DNA from: Diplosphaera chodatii
Lineage: Eukaryota > Chlorophyta > Trebouxiophyceae > Prasiolales > Stichococcaceae
Assembly (NCBI GenBank): GCA_032358165.1
Contig: JAALGY010000041.1
Span: 1,674,001 to 1,738,000 of the forward strand
Reading direction: 5' to 3'
Length of the DNA: 64,000 bases
Of this stretch, positions 12,530 through 24,329 are shown piece by piece. The notes under the pieces were generated by a model. That model saw only the letters and a program-made list of their open reading frames with translations. It searched no databases and had not been told where the DNA came from. The stretch's first letter is position 1, and every line of letters starts with the position of its first letter. Both the position numbers and the translations under genes were made by a program.

Positions 12530-15500
12530 TCAGCCAAGTGCAGCTTGATACGCCCGCCAACCGGCTGATCGGTACTCTGCAGCAGCAGCCTCGGGGTTGG
12601 CAGCCTGCAATGCAGCCAGTTGCAGCCTCAGGTCCTGCACCTCACTAAGCACCAACGGCTGACTGCTGTGCTAGTCTCTAACTGGCTGGTGTAGTGGGGT
12701 CGGCGGCTGCATCCATCAGCTGCAAACGCCCCCCTGCTTCCTGTGCAACACGTCTTGCAGCACAAGTGAGAAGCACACGAAAGCTGCTGCTTGAGACTGA
12801 TCTGAAAGGATGGCTGTGCACCGCTGGAGGCGTGCAGTGAGGCCTTCACAACAAGTGAGGGGTGCAATGACCCTCCTGCGGAACAGCCACCCATCACTGG
12901 GTGTCAGTCTTCACCTTGATGACGCCACGGCCCACGATGATGACATCACTGCCGCGCTGTCCCAGCACCGCCTCGGGTGTGTTGTACTGCTGCCCCAGCG
13001 CATCACCGCCAGCCTGCGCAGGGCAGCGGGACAGTCGTGCTGCGGTAGCGTGCGGTGTCAGGCGCCATGCTGCTCGTGACTGACTACAGCAGGTGTCCAA
13101 TAGACTGCACAGCTGCAAACATGCCACTGTTCTCACAGGCAGGCGACGCAGGCTGCAGGCGCCTACCTGCAGCTGTACGCCCGGCGTCATGTGGATGAGG
13201 CCGGGCGACGGCGTGGGGCCGCTCCATTGCGCAGGCGACACAGAGATGAAGCCCACCACAAAGTCCTCGTGCTGTGCTGCCGCCGCCGCCACCGCTTCGG
13301 TGTATGCACCTGATAGATGATGTGGTAGGTGAGCTGCACTGGCAATTGGCATCTAAGAGTGTGACAACATGTCCCACTCCATGCATCTCGCGGTGATCAG
13401 ACAGGCAGTTGCTTCGGTTCCATGACCCTCAACACCATTTTCGCAGTTGCAAGTACAGCATACACACACCCTTTGCCAGGGTGCCAGCTGAGGACATCTC
13501 GGCCAGCAGCAGCAGGCCACGCCCCAGCGGCTTGCCCACTGACTTGAGACCGTCAATGATGCCGGCACCTGGGACCTGACGGCAGAAGCAAGTTGAGATC
13601 AATGCAGGTATGTTCAACAGCTGGCCATGCCCTCTTCTGCACACCACGCATGCGATGGCCTCGCTGGATTGCAGACCGGTGTTCGAATGGCTCTGTGTAT
13701 ACTCGGAGGGCTCAACAGCACTCCACGGCAAGGGTTTGCAGTCAGGCGCCGCTGGCAGACCGCCAGATGCTTGCGCACCAGGTGCGCATTGGTGATGTGC
13801 GACCAGGAGGCGATGCGGTAGATGCCGTCGCGGTACTGCCCCACCACCGTGTTGCCGATGTCCGCAAACTTGCGGTCCTCAAAGATCAGGAAGTCTGCAC
13901 GATGGACAGCAGTCTCAGCCATGTGCTGAATCTGTTGTGCTCGGGACATAGCGTGGTTGTACAGGGCCACCATGGACCATTGCTTGGACCGCACATTGAG
14001 ATCTCGGTGTGCTGTCAGCCAATCACAGGTGTCGCTCTCCAACTAGCACTAACATCACGCAATTTGCGCAGGAGGTAGACTTTCACCATGCTTCTCAGCG
14101 AGTGCCTGTAGCTGCTTCACGAACTCCTCGCTGAAGTCGGTGTGCAGATCCACGTGCGTCTTCAAAACACAGATGTGCGGGCCGACCTGCCACCAGCCAT
14201 AGAGCACATTTATGTCACAGTGCTGACATGTAATGTAGCCCTGTGAACCACAAAGGCTGGGTCTCACAGGTTGTCAGCTGACACGCCGTGAAGGCGCTGA
14301 TCCTGCAGCTGCCTAACGACCCGCCAGCCTTCAGCAGCTGCGGCCTGCCATCCTACCTTGTCTGCAAGCGCCAGCACTTCAGCACATGTCGGAACATCAG
14401 CAGCAACTGCCAGGTTGCTCTGCTTCCGCGCCATCAGCCTGAAAAGCTGCTGTCCCAGCTCGCACTTTGCCAGGGCTGCCCGCTCTTCGTATGGCAGCCT
14501 GTGCCGTGGTCAAATGACATCAGCTGCCATGAATGTATGTCTTCAGCTGTCTGCCTGACTTGCAAGGGCACAACACAGAGTGGGCACAACCGACAGCAGC
14601 AACTCGGAGGCATCTGCCCAGTAGGACGGTTGGCCCTCACCGCTTGGCTGGCTGTGCGGGGGATGGCGTGGCCGCCGGCGCTGGTGGGGACTGCCCCGGC
14701 TGGTGCGTCTGGTTTTCCGCGACGAACTTGGTGACTGTTGCTGCCAGCTCCTTCGTCACCAGGCTCTTCCTCACCAGCACCTATGGTAGGCGATCAAGCC
14801 CATCAGCCACCGTTGTAGTGGCACTGGCAGCTGAAATTGGTCAGGCACCCTGCCCAATAACAAGCCAGGGCGGACGCCCAGCCACTTGAGCCGGAGGACC
14901 CAGTGCCACCGCAGCGCCGCCGGCAAACGCCGCACCTCCAGGATGTAGGACAGAGGGAAGGCGGCGTGCAGGTTCAGGTTGTCCGCTGCCAGGCGCGAGG
15001 CGCCGCCCTGCTCCCGGTCTATGAGCACCACCACGTCGCTGACCCGCAGGTCCACAGCCTGCGGCAAAACTGGGCACTCGGTGGCGACACCGGAGGGTCA
15101 CACACTGAAGTTGTCGGCCAATGCGAGTGTGGCTGCTGGGTCTGATCTGTGCAGGCGAGATTTGGCTGCTGGTGTAGCCAGGCAGGTGTGCTGCACTGCC
15201 TGCGGGTGCTGACCTGCAGCGGCTCCACGGTCTCCATGACGGAGGCGCCGCTGGTGACCAGGTCCTCCACTATGAGGCACGACTGCCCCGGCTTGAAGGC
15301 GCCCTCGATCGCCTTTTTGGTGCCGTAGTCCTTCACCTGCTTGGCACAGATACCAATCTCAGAAGCAATAGCACTGCCTGGACATGCAATGCCGCGGTAT
15401 ATCCATGCTGAGATCCCACAGCAGCAGATGCGCTGCAGCGTCTTATACGCTTTAAAGTGTGACAAGAGAAGGGGTGCGTACCTCCTTGCGCCGCATCAGC

Positions 15501-15996
15501 ATGGGCGTGCCATGCAGCAGCGACATCGTGGTGGCGATGGGTAATGCTGTGTACGGCACCCCGCACATGACGTCAAATTTCACGCCCTGCACCTTGCGCC
15601 ACATCACCTCTGCTACCTGCACAACACAAGCAAGGTACCGGTCAAGCGTGCTCGAGTCGTGACACTGACAGGGGTACAGACCTGTCTGCACACAGCGGGC
15701 CTACTGTTCATGATTGAGCACCTTGTGCAGGATGTCTGGGTACGACACAATGAGCCGCAGGTCGATATACACGGGTGACATGATACCGCTCTTCAGCTTG
15801 AACTCTCCAAACTTGACGGCCTGCTTGTGGATCATAGATGTGAATGTGAGGGCAGAGGCTCAAACATAGTCGCAGGCAGCTGTGCCGCCGGGCTGAACTA
15901 CACCAAGTACACGATCAGCACCTCGATGTTATGCAGCGAGACGACCAGGTCTTCGATCTCCGAATCACTGATCGATCCTGTCTGCAACGCAATCAT
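12530..15996 (-). CDS. UMPS: UMP synthase (orotate phosphoribosyltransferase - OMP decarboxylase)
   Basis: Bifunctional enzyme for the last two steps of pyrimidine synthesis, orotate to OMP to UMP. Exons, 5' to 3' on the complement: 15922-15996, 15722-15820, 15482-15616, 15214-15336, 14936-15058, 14641-14780, 14357-14498, 14087-14186, 13779-13894, 13470-13575, 13167-13309, 12915-13013, 12530-12634. Together they give an intact frame of 501 residues, against about 480 in animals. The OPRT half contains [25 protein letters not shown] and the PRPP-binding [14 protein letters not shown] (about residues 123-136). The ODC half has VLKTHVD, the catalytic [15 protein letters not shown] (about 313-328) and the phosphate-binding [10 protein letters not shown]. 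The order OPRT then ODC is the plant/animal one. The start at 15996 (MIALQTG) is the least certain point, since an extra upstream exon is possible; no clear transit peptide is seen. Confidence 0.93.
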
Positions 15997-17006
15997 GCAA
16001 GGCGGCTCAGGTGATGAGCGGCAGCCGACATGCACGATCAAGTTTGAACACAGAAGCTCGGAAATGATGCAAGCCGTGTGCCACAACTGCGCAGTACACA
16101 CGTAGAAGTCTACAATTGTAGCATCTGATTGTGATCAGATTAGCCTTGCGACCCTCATGCTGATCGGTGGAACCATGGCGCCATGCGCACGGCATGACGC
16201 AATGCTCAAGGACCTCACCGAGAGGCCGGCCTCCGGTGTCTGTGTCACCCCCATTCGCTCCTTCACCTTTTCCAAAGCTGACTGCATCCTTACAAACCGG
16301 CCGTATGCAAGTGGGTGGGTGGCTGGGCTGGGCACAAGCAGGCTGCCTGACTGACGCCTGGTCACTCTGACTATGCTAGGTGCGTTTGCTGCCGCTACAC
16401 CTCGGCTGGCGACGCACTGGCGCATCCGCCTTGCTGATATCTCAGCTCAAATATGTTCTGATCGCGCCGGCACGGTGGCATTGCTCAATTCACGTGCATG
16501 CAGCTGCATCTGGCAAACCCTGCCGACCGGCCAGGTCGCAAGGTTGGTGCCGGATTGAAGATCACATTTTCTTGAAGCTAAGCAGTAAGTTATCATACGT
16601 TCAATGTTGGTACACAGGCGCGTCATGTCACGCTTGACACAGCGATGAACAACAACTCATGATCTAGACTCGAACCACCGTAATGGTGTGCAACATCTGC
16701 TTGCCCTGCGCTTCTGTCGCATGTGAGAGTACCACTAGACCGCCTGTATTGGAGAAGTGGATCTGCTTGCCACCAAGGCTGCCACTTTCTGTCAGGTCAT
16801 CACAGCAGGCCAGGAGAGGTACGCCTCGGTCCGGCAGTCATGCATCCTATCAGTGACGGAACCTCGGGCGTGTCCTTCCTATCACGAAGTACTGCGCACG
16901 CATTGCAGGCCAACAGGCCGGTCAGAACGTCCGGACAGCAGCCCAAGCGGACGGCGCAGCGGCAGCATTAGCTCGCCGTGATCACGGCTCAGCAGAGCTT
17001 GACCAG
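15997..17006. other. Divergent intergenic region, UMPS / CofD-like
   Basis: About 1 kb separates the head-to-head starts of UMP synthase and the CofD-like gene, so both promoters should lie here. A further 5' exon of either gene is possible. No specific promoter motif could be assigned. Confidence 0.45.
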
Positions 17007-19770
17007 ATGTCGCAGATGTTTGCGGGGGAGCAGGGTGCTGAGCTGCAGAAAGACAGGCAACCACCGTTGAACGGCGCAACTCCTTCCATGCCTGCAGCAG
17101 TGGTCATGCAGCCCAGCGTGAGCAGCCATGCATCTCCAGCAGCAAACAGCAGCATCTCAGCTTCTGATGCCGGCACCCCGCATGGGTTGTCAGCGCAGCA
17201 ACAGCAGGTTCAGCAACCGTCGCTGGTCGTGTTCAGCGGCGGCACAGCCTTCAACACAGTTGCAGGTAGGCAGCGAACCTCCGGTGTATATACACAAGGA
17301 CAGCCATAGAAGTGCAGGCTGCGTATACTGGGCATTGTGCAACCTGCCGTGCCCAGATGCTACGACATGCATGATGACACCCCACGCAGGCCATATGAGG
17401 ACGCTCACCACGCGCGTGACGCACGTGCTGCCGGTCAGCGATGACGGGGGCAGCACCGCGGAGATTGTGCGTGTGCTGGGCGGCCCCGCTGTGGGCGACA
17501 TCCGGTCCCGGTGCCTGCGCCTGGCTGACGACAGCAACGAGGAGGTGAGCGCGGCCAGCTTCATGCGCCTCAACGACCGACTGCGGCACAGCCAGCAGAG
17601 GACACTGCGTGCTTGCATCAGCAGTTGCATTGCTGCACCCCTATGCACAAGGCGCGCGAGCTGCCTGAGTGACGATGTTGCGAACGGCGCGGGTTGCTGT
17701 GCGACTGCAGGCCCGGGCTGTGAAGCGGCTGCTGGCGCACAGGCTGGACAGCAGGGACGCGGCGGCGGCGCGGCGGGAGTGGCACGACCTTGTGGAGGGG
17801 CAGCACGCGCTGTGGGCGGGGGTGTCCGACCCCTACAAGCACACCATCCGCGCCTTCCTGGTCCACTTCCACTCCGCCATCCTGCGGCACTCCTCCGAGC
17901 GCTTCAACTTCCTCAACGGCAGCATAGGTGCGGCGCGTTGTGCAGTGCAGCACATGCGCATGCAAGTGCTCTATGCTTTGCGAGACAGCAGGCAGTGTCA
18001 CAGGATAGGACTGACCTACCAAGCATTGCACTCACAGTGTACTTGACTGGATGACACCACCCCGGGCGTCTTCCCGTGGCAATCACTGAGAAGCTTAGCA
18101 TTTCATGATTTGCACAGGCAACTTCTTTTTCGCGGGTGCACGACTGTTTTTGCGATCATTGGAGGCAGCCGTCTTCCTGTTTTCGCGCGTGGCCCGTATC
18201 CCAGACGGGTCTGCGGTGCTGCCCGCCATCTGCACCGAAGGCGTTATCACGCTGGGCGCAGAACTGGTGCGGAAGTCCCTCACGAGGATGTCTGCAGCAG
18301 CGACTTCATGCTCAGCAAGGTCGAACAGGTTGAGCATCATTGCAAGAGGGGGCGCAGGTTATGGGTCTGCAGATCATGTTACCTCCACCATGAGCACTGT
18401 GTAACAAGCATCTGGGTTGTCCAACCCTTGCGTGGCGATGCAGGAGGGTGGCGCCGTGATCAGGGGCCAGAACCAGATCTCCCACCCGCCGCGGGCAGCT
18501 GGAACGGTGGACAAGTCTGGCAGCGGCCCCGCGCTGCCCGCCCCCATCCGCCGCATCTTCTACCTGTCCTCCGAGGGGACGCAGCAGGTGCTACCAGCAC
18601 AGCACTGTCCTGAATGCGCGGGGCCCAGTCCACCCACTCACTGGTGTCAATTGGCAGGACATGTGAGCACATCTTTGAGATGTTTGAACTGGACATGTCG
18701 ACTCCAACCACATCTGTCAGACACACGACACACCGTGCAGCGTGTCTGATCACTGCAGGAGCACGAGGTATTCCCACTGCCAAACCCGACGGTGCTGACA
18801 GAGGTGGGCGCGGCGGATGGCCTCGTTTTTGCGATGGGCTCTCTGTACACCTCCATCTGCCCGCCCCTCGTGCTGAGCGGCGTTGGGTGAGCTGCTGTTG
18901 GTGCTGCTGGACACCATGATCCAGCAACTTCTGCCCGCCACGGGATGCTGCCAGCCCATGTCCACCCGGACTCTGGATGTTCAATGGTGACCACACTGTG
19001 CTGCCAGCTGTCTGGCTGCAGGGAGGCGATTGCAGCGCGGCAGGGCATGCCGAAGGTGCTGCTGCTCAACGGCAGCCACGACCGTGAGACCAGCGTCCGG
19101 TCCGGCAGCACTGGCGGGATGACAGCGGTCGACATCGTGCACGCGGTCAGTCCTCGTGCGCTGGCAACCATGCTTGTGCAGCTGCTGTATGTACAAGCTC
19201 AGGTGCACGTGCTTGCTCCTGGTCGTGGTAGGCCCCGCTGCACGTCAAGTTGCTGTCTTGCACACTCTGACCTCCGGGTTTCGGCCTCCTGTTGCAGCTG
19301 ACAGACGCGCTGAACAGGCGGCACTCCCCGCGCGGCTCGACTCTGCAGCACTCAGCGGGGGACTACATCACACACCTGCTGGCGCCTGCGGGCGGCGCCA
19401 TCCACATTGATGCGGACCAGCTGGCAGCCGTGGGCATCTCGCATGTTCTGGAGGTGTGCTGTCTGCTGCTTACCACTGTTCGACCATCGCGGTACCGTCA
19501 CACTCTCCATATCGGTCCGGGCAAGCGCTATTGCCTTGCGGAGCTGCACTATTGCAACGTCAGTGTGGGGACGCTGTGTGGGACTGCACAATTGCTGCCA
19601 GCAGCGTACAGGTCGCAAGCGTCTGTCGCTCAGCGCTGCAGGTGCCTGCTTTGCGCGATGGCGCCAACCGAGCGGTGTATGACCCGGATGCGCTGGTGGC
19701 CGCCATTGGCGGCATCCTTGCAGACAGCAGCAAGGCCGTGGTCGCTGAAGCCGTGCTGGCCGCTGTCTGA
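17007..19770 (+). CDS. CofD/UPF0052-family protein (YvcK-like, plant type)
   Basis: Exons 17007-17265, 17390-17544, 17711-17927, 18118-18266, 18444-18587, 18759-18886, 19022-19145, 19298-19453 and 19642-19770 join into an intact 486-residue frame. Family marks are LVVFSGGTAFNTVAG near residue 75, VLPVSDDGGSTAEIVRVLGG, GDIRSRCLRLADD, FNFLNGSIGNFFFAGARLFL, VIRGQNQISHP, RIFYLSSEG, AMGSLYTSICP and KVLLLNGSHDRET. In archaea, CofD makes the cofactor F420 precursor; YvcK-type relatives bind sugar nucleotides and control carbon use and cell shape. The plant and algal members are uncharacterised as far as I know, so the substrate here is unknown. About 70 Gln/Ser/Ala-rich residues precede the domain and could be a targeting region. 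The start is the first ATG of the open frame; 17016 is an alternative. Confidence 0.88.
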
Positions 19771-20360
19771 GTGCCCTCTAGCATATATTTGACAAGGAAT
19801 TGTTAGGTGTCTCATGCCTGGCTGCCCTAGCAGGGCTGAGCAAAGCATCGGCAGCGTTGGGGTGAAGTTCAGTATCAAAAATTGTCACGCCGAACTCACA
19901 TTGTGAAGTATGCTATAGCTGCTTTTGTAGCAACTGGTCCGGTGTGCTGTGTATGCCGACTTGCGGTGCACAGTGTACGAGTACTATGTGCGTACGAAGT
20001 GTTGAGCGAGCCCTGCACCCCCAAATAAACCCCAACCCCAGCGCAGTTGGCCACCCTGTGCCAAGATGCTGTCAGCAAGATGCTTGTGCAGTCCAAGCCT
20101 GCCTGCGTTTTTTGCGCCTGTCGTCCGTTCTTGCATCAGTGCAGACGCTGTACGCGTGCGTCTGCCAGTCTCACGCTGGCCTATCCTGCCACTCCACGTG
20201 TGCCAATCTGCCCTACATGATCTGGATCGGTTGGCCGGCCAATTCTTAGGATCTATACGGCTGGCTTGCACAACAGCTACGACATGGGAGCACATAATAA
20301 GCCTCATCAGAGCTGAGCTCCTCTTTGCTGCTCACAATCGTGTCGTGTTGAGCAGCCACA
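19771..20360. other. Intergenic stretch
   Basis: About 590 bases between the CofD-like gene and the next same-strand gene. No coding or RNA signal is recognised. It should hold the 3' UTR of one and the promoter of the other. Confidence 0.45.
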
Positions 20361-23300
20361 ATGAACTGCCACTGGCATGTGTGCGGCCTCAACCTCACAT
20401 GCAACTGCTGCGGCATTGCCGCCACATCCGTGGCGCCCGTCAAGCGCTACAACGACCTAGTGCCGGACGTTTTCCCGAAAGCAGAGCCGCCAATGGATGC
20501 GCCCGTGGATGCCGCCACGGCGCGCAAGATCAAAAAGCTCGTGGAGTACGTGCACAAGAACCCTCAGCGCGGCCCCAAGGTAGCCCATGCATCCACGTGC
20601 GACTGACCACCGGAGTAGTGAACGTCGATTGGGGTCCAGTGGTGCCGGCCAAGCCATCCAGGTTATGTGCAGCTGTTCGTGTTCCCTGCGGTGCGCTACC
20701 CTGCAGCTGTGCATCATGGCAATATACGTGCTGCAGGTGTCGCGACGGCTGGCGCGGCGGATCGGCAAGGCGCTGTCGCAGCAGCGCTACGGCTACGTGA
20801 TGCTGGCGGTCGAGGCGTACAGCGCCCTGCTGGGCGGCCTGCAGCGCAGCGATTGCCGCATGCTGGCACGGGAGCTCATCGTGCAGCGTGTGGTGCGGCG
20901 TGCTCATATTTTTACACTGTCAATAGCGTCAACGCAGATGCGCCCGTGGCACGGTTCTGCATTCACCCCTGTTTTCCCAGGTGCATTGCTGAGTGAACGA
21001 GGTGTACACCTGCGGCAGGCACAGTACAACCGCCTTGCTTGCCCGAGCGTCCATGCATCAATGTTCGATGAAGAAGAACAGTCACAACACATTGTACTTG
21101 GTGCCTGCAGACGCGGGGCGGCAGGCAGGAGGCCGGCCCGGCGCTGGATGCACGCATGAGCGTGGTGGGGCTGCTGTCCCGCCACCCGCGCGCCGACATG
21201 CGTGCGGCCGCGGCGCGCCTCTTCCGGCAGTTCACCGACCTGCAGGTGTGCTCGGACGTGACACCAGCAGACGGGTCAGCAAAACTGGAATGGTGTCTGT
21301 CGGCATGCAGCAAGCTTGGGCAGGCTGCATCTGGGTCCATCCCCATGAAGCATGTCCATGTGTGGTCAGTTGCTGAATACTGCTGGTGTTAGCTGCTGGT
21401 GTTAGTGCAATGTCCATGGGGCGCTTGACAGACTGATGTAGCTGCTGCGGATCACATCTCCGCAGCAGTGCCCAAACAGTGCCCTCCTCGACTTTGCATG
21501 ATGTCAAGCTGTATGGCAGAGTACGCTGGGCTCCCTGGCCACTGTTTGCAGCAGAGCAGGAGAGCAGAGCCAGGGATCGACTGCTTGTAAGCGTAGGTAT
21601 GGACACGGCAGACACCTGAGGTGCCTGCGCACAGGACAACGGCGACTACATGCCACAGCTCGCCGTGCTGGCGCGAGAGATTTGCTCCGCCGCCAGGGGC
21701 GAGGTGCCGCAGGGAGAAAAGACGGGGATCAACAGCGGGGGCGGCGGCGACGCCAGCGCCTGTGCTGCGGTGGCATTCAGAGCGCTTGACGCATACGACA
21801 GCCTGGTCACGCGCGTGTCCCTTGAGGACAAGGTCAGCTTATCTGCATCTGCAGCTGGTCACTGTACACAAGCTTCGAGCTGAATGAACATGTGGCCTGC
21901 ATGGTCCACTGTGCTGACCTAGGTATTCCCACTGCACAACAGCTGTGGGGCATCAGCAGAGGATGCAATGTAAACCACTGTGACTCTGCACATGTGTAGG
22001 TGTTTCCCAGCATCGCTGGTGCGCTGGTGGCGGCGTATGGCAGCAGGCCAGCGGCCACTGGCAACGTTGTGGGCAGCTCAGAAGCGCACTCAGCTGCGGC
22101 TGCGCAACTGGCAGCTAGCATCGGCAGCCGCACCAGGGTACGCTGTTGTTCGGAGTACAGTTCGGCTGGAGGCAGAGGCGCAACCCTGACCGATCCTGCT
22201 GTGACGCCGAAAATGAACGAGAGGCTGCTGACGCAATCCAATGCCTGATCGACTTGCGGTGACGCCACATGTTCCTGCCTCCCACAGGCAGCTGACGGGA
22301 CATCACAGCGGCTGGCGACACTGCTGGGGGAGGCCGCCAGGGCAGGCCTCTGGCGCGGCGGCGGCGGCGCAGCCTTGTTGACAGACATGCGAGCCGGGGT
22401 GTCAGAGCCGCACCAGGCGTGGCCACTGTACGAGGCGCTGGTCAAGCACAGCAGTGCACTTCCAGCGCCTGAGCAGCAGGTGAATGGCATGCAACAGAGT
22501 CTCTCTGATCCTGTACAACGCTGCGGCAGTGCCCCTGTCAAGTGCTGGTGTGCACAGGCGTGGTGTGTTGGATGCGCACAGCATCAAAGGTGCATGTCTG
22601 ATCTGCATCAGACAGCAAGGGCTGTCTGCAATACTGCACACTGCAGATTGAACCGTGTGACACTCTCAGGACGCCGCCTTGCTGGCAATGCCAGCGGCAC
22701 AGTGTACAGCAACACTTGTCAGCAAATGCTTGTGTCCAGGCAGAAGCAGCAGTTTGCACTCAGGTGAAACCTGTTCAGCAGCTGCGTGAGCCATGCTCAT
22801 GTGTCGCTGCTTCCGCCTTCAGGCTGTGCTGGGTGGTGCGGTGGACCTCGCAGTGGCACATCTGCCGGACGCCTGGGCCACCGCTGCGCTGGCGCTGCTG
22901 CTGCGCGAAGCAGGAGTCGCTGCCGCGGATGGCACACCAACCCAAGCAGTGCACTCTGCTGTCAGGTGTGCTCCCTGGCGCAGCAGCAGGCCGCCAGACA
23001 AGCCTGATGTCGTGGCACAGCTTTAGCAAGCTTGGCGGCTTGGTGACTAGCGTGGGACACAGAGGGTAGCTTCTAGTTGCAACATGTGTCCCTTTTGCAT
23101 TGCAATCACCGAGCTGAATACTGATGACCTCCTGGGTACTGCTTCCAGGTCGCTGGAGCAGCACTGTGCGCCGGAGCAGGTGGCGGGTGCCAGGGCGGCG
23201 CTGCAGGGTGCAGGAAGCAGCCAGGCTGCCGCTGCCGGCCCAGGCCCAGCCAGCAGTCCTCTGGGCAACGGACCAGTTGGCGACAGAACGGCAGCCATGC

Positions 23301-23599
23301 AGAGCACGCCGGTCGCCCTCAATAATCGCGACACTGCACAGCAGCTCGCAGCAGGTACATCTGCGCCAGCTCTTGCTGCTGACGATCGGAGTGTGCGAGT
23401 GCACTCTGGGCAGTCTTACACAGGACCAGCGCCGCCTCTGCCGCCAGCAGCAACCCAACCAGCCGCAGCACCACCTGTGGTGGCAGATGCGAAGACGCCT
23501 GAAGCTGCCATCGCAGCGCTCGACCAGCTGCTGGCAGCGCATGGTGTGCCGGCCATGCAGCTCCAGCCTCCGCCGGGGCTGATCGGAGCCGCTGCATGA
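20361..23599 (+). CDS. EFR3-like plasma-membrane scaffold (SRL2-type ARM-repeat protein)
   Basis: EFR3 anchors phosphatidylinositol 4-kinase III-alpha at the plasma membrane in yeast and animals; plant relatives are the SEMI-ROLLED LEAF2 type. Exons 20361-20579, 20737-20880, 21111-21245, 21635-21832, 22000-22137, 22288-22479, 22823-22965 and 23149-23599 join into an intact 539-residue frame. The N-terminus has a cysteine cluster (TCNCCG, residues 13-18) followed by VKRYNDLVPDVFP, matching the palmitoylated Cys motif and KRYxxLVxxxFP of EFR3. QQRYGYVMLAVEAYSALL near residue 90-110 matches the EFR3 RYGYVLIAMEA helix. An Ala/Pro/Gln-rich low-complexity tail fills the last 150 residues. The protein is shorter than plant and animal EFR3 (about 800-1000), so the ARM region is truncated or diverged at its C-terminal side. 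Confidence 0.75.
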
Positions 23600-24329
23600 T
23601 GCCGAGCTTGTGCAAGCACATTCGACCGGAGGTACTTGGCATGACCTCGCCTGCTCCTGCCGAATCTACGCTGTGGTTGGGGTGGCTTTGCCGCCGGGGC
23701 TTCAGGATCGGGACATCAGTACTGTTCCTTCTGTAGACTTGCACTCAGCTGTCCATTTGGCGCATCTGCCCCGAGCGTGGCACGGAAATTATGTACCGTA
23801 GTTTGTTGCCTTCATCAAATCCTGGTCTTCCATGCGTCTCTACACTTACAAGAACCTGTGTAACCCGTTGGAGCAACCATACTGAAAGGTGCCACCCAAG
23901 ACTGAATCAGGCAATGCACCCCTGTGCGCATGCTGCTCTCGTCACTAGCCAGTAGCACAATAGTCGGAGACACGGTCCGTGCAGACTGTTCAGCAGATCC
24001 GGTGCTGGCATTGCTGAGACACTTGTGCCAGTACCCGAAATCTAGGGTTCAACTTGCCACTACCCCAGGGCTTCCTCCTCGGTGTGCACGCACAAAACGC
24101 ATGCAGCAAGCAGCACAGATCCGGTTCGCGCATGCACATATCAGACTATGAGATGCGCAGACACTTTTATGTGCTGATTAGTACTTGCCATCTCGACTTG
24201 CAATTCTAGCGCGATCTGCAGAACTTTCATGGCTTGGGCAGTTGCACCAATGTGTGCGCAGCGCCATTCAGAAGTTGCATGCATGCAATGACGATAAGGC
24301 GGCGCCACTAGCATCTATCCACACCAGCT
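23600..24329. other. Intergenic stretch
   Basis: About 730 bases between the EFR3-like gene and the next predicted gene. No feature recognised. It is lower in GC than the coding exons and contains only short open frames. Confidence 0.4.
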
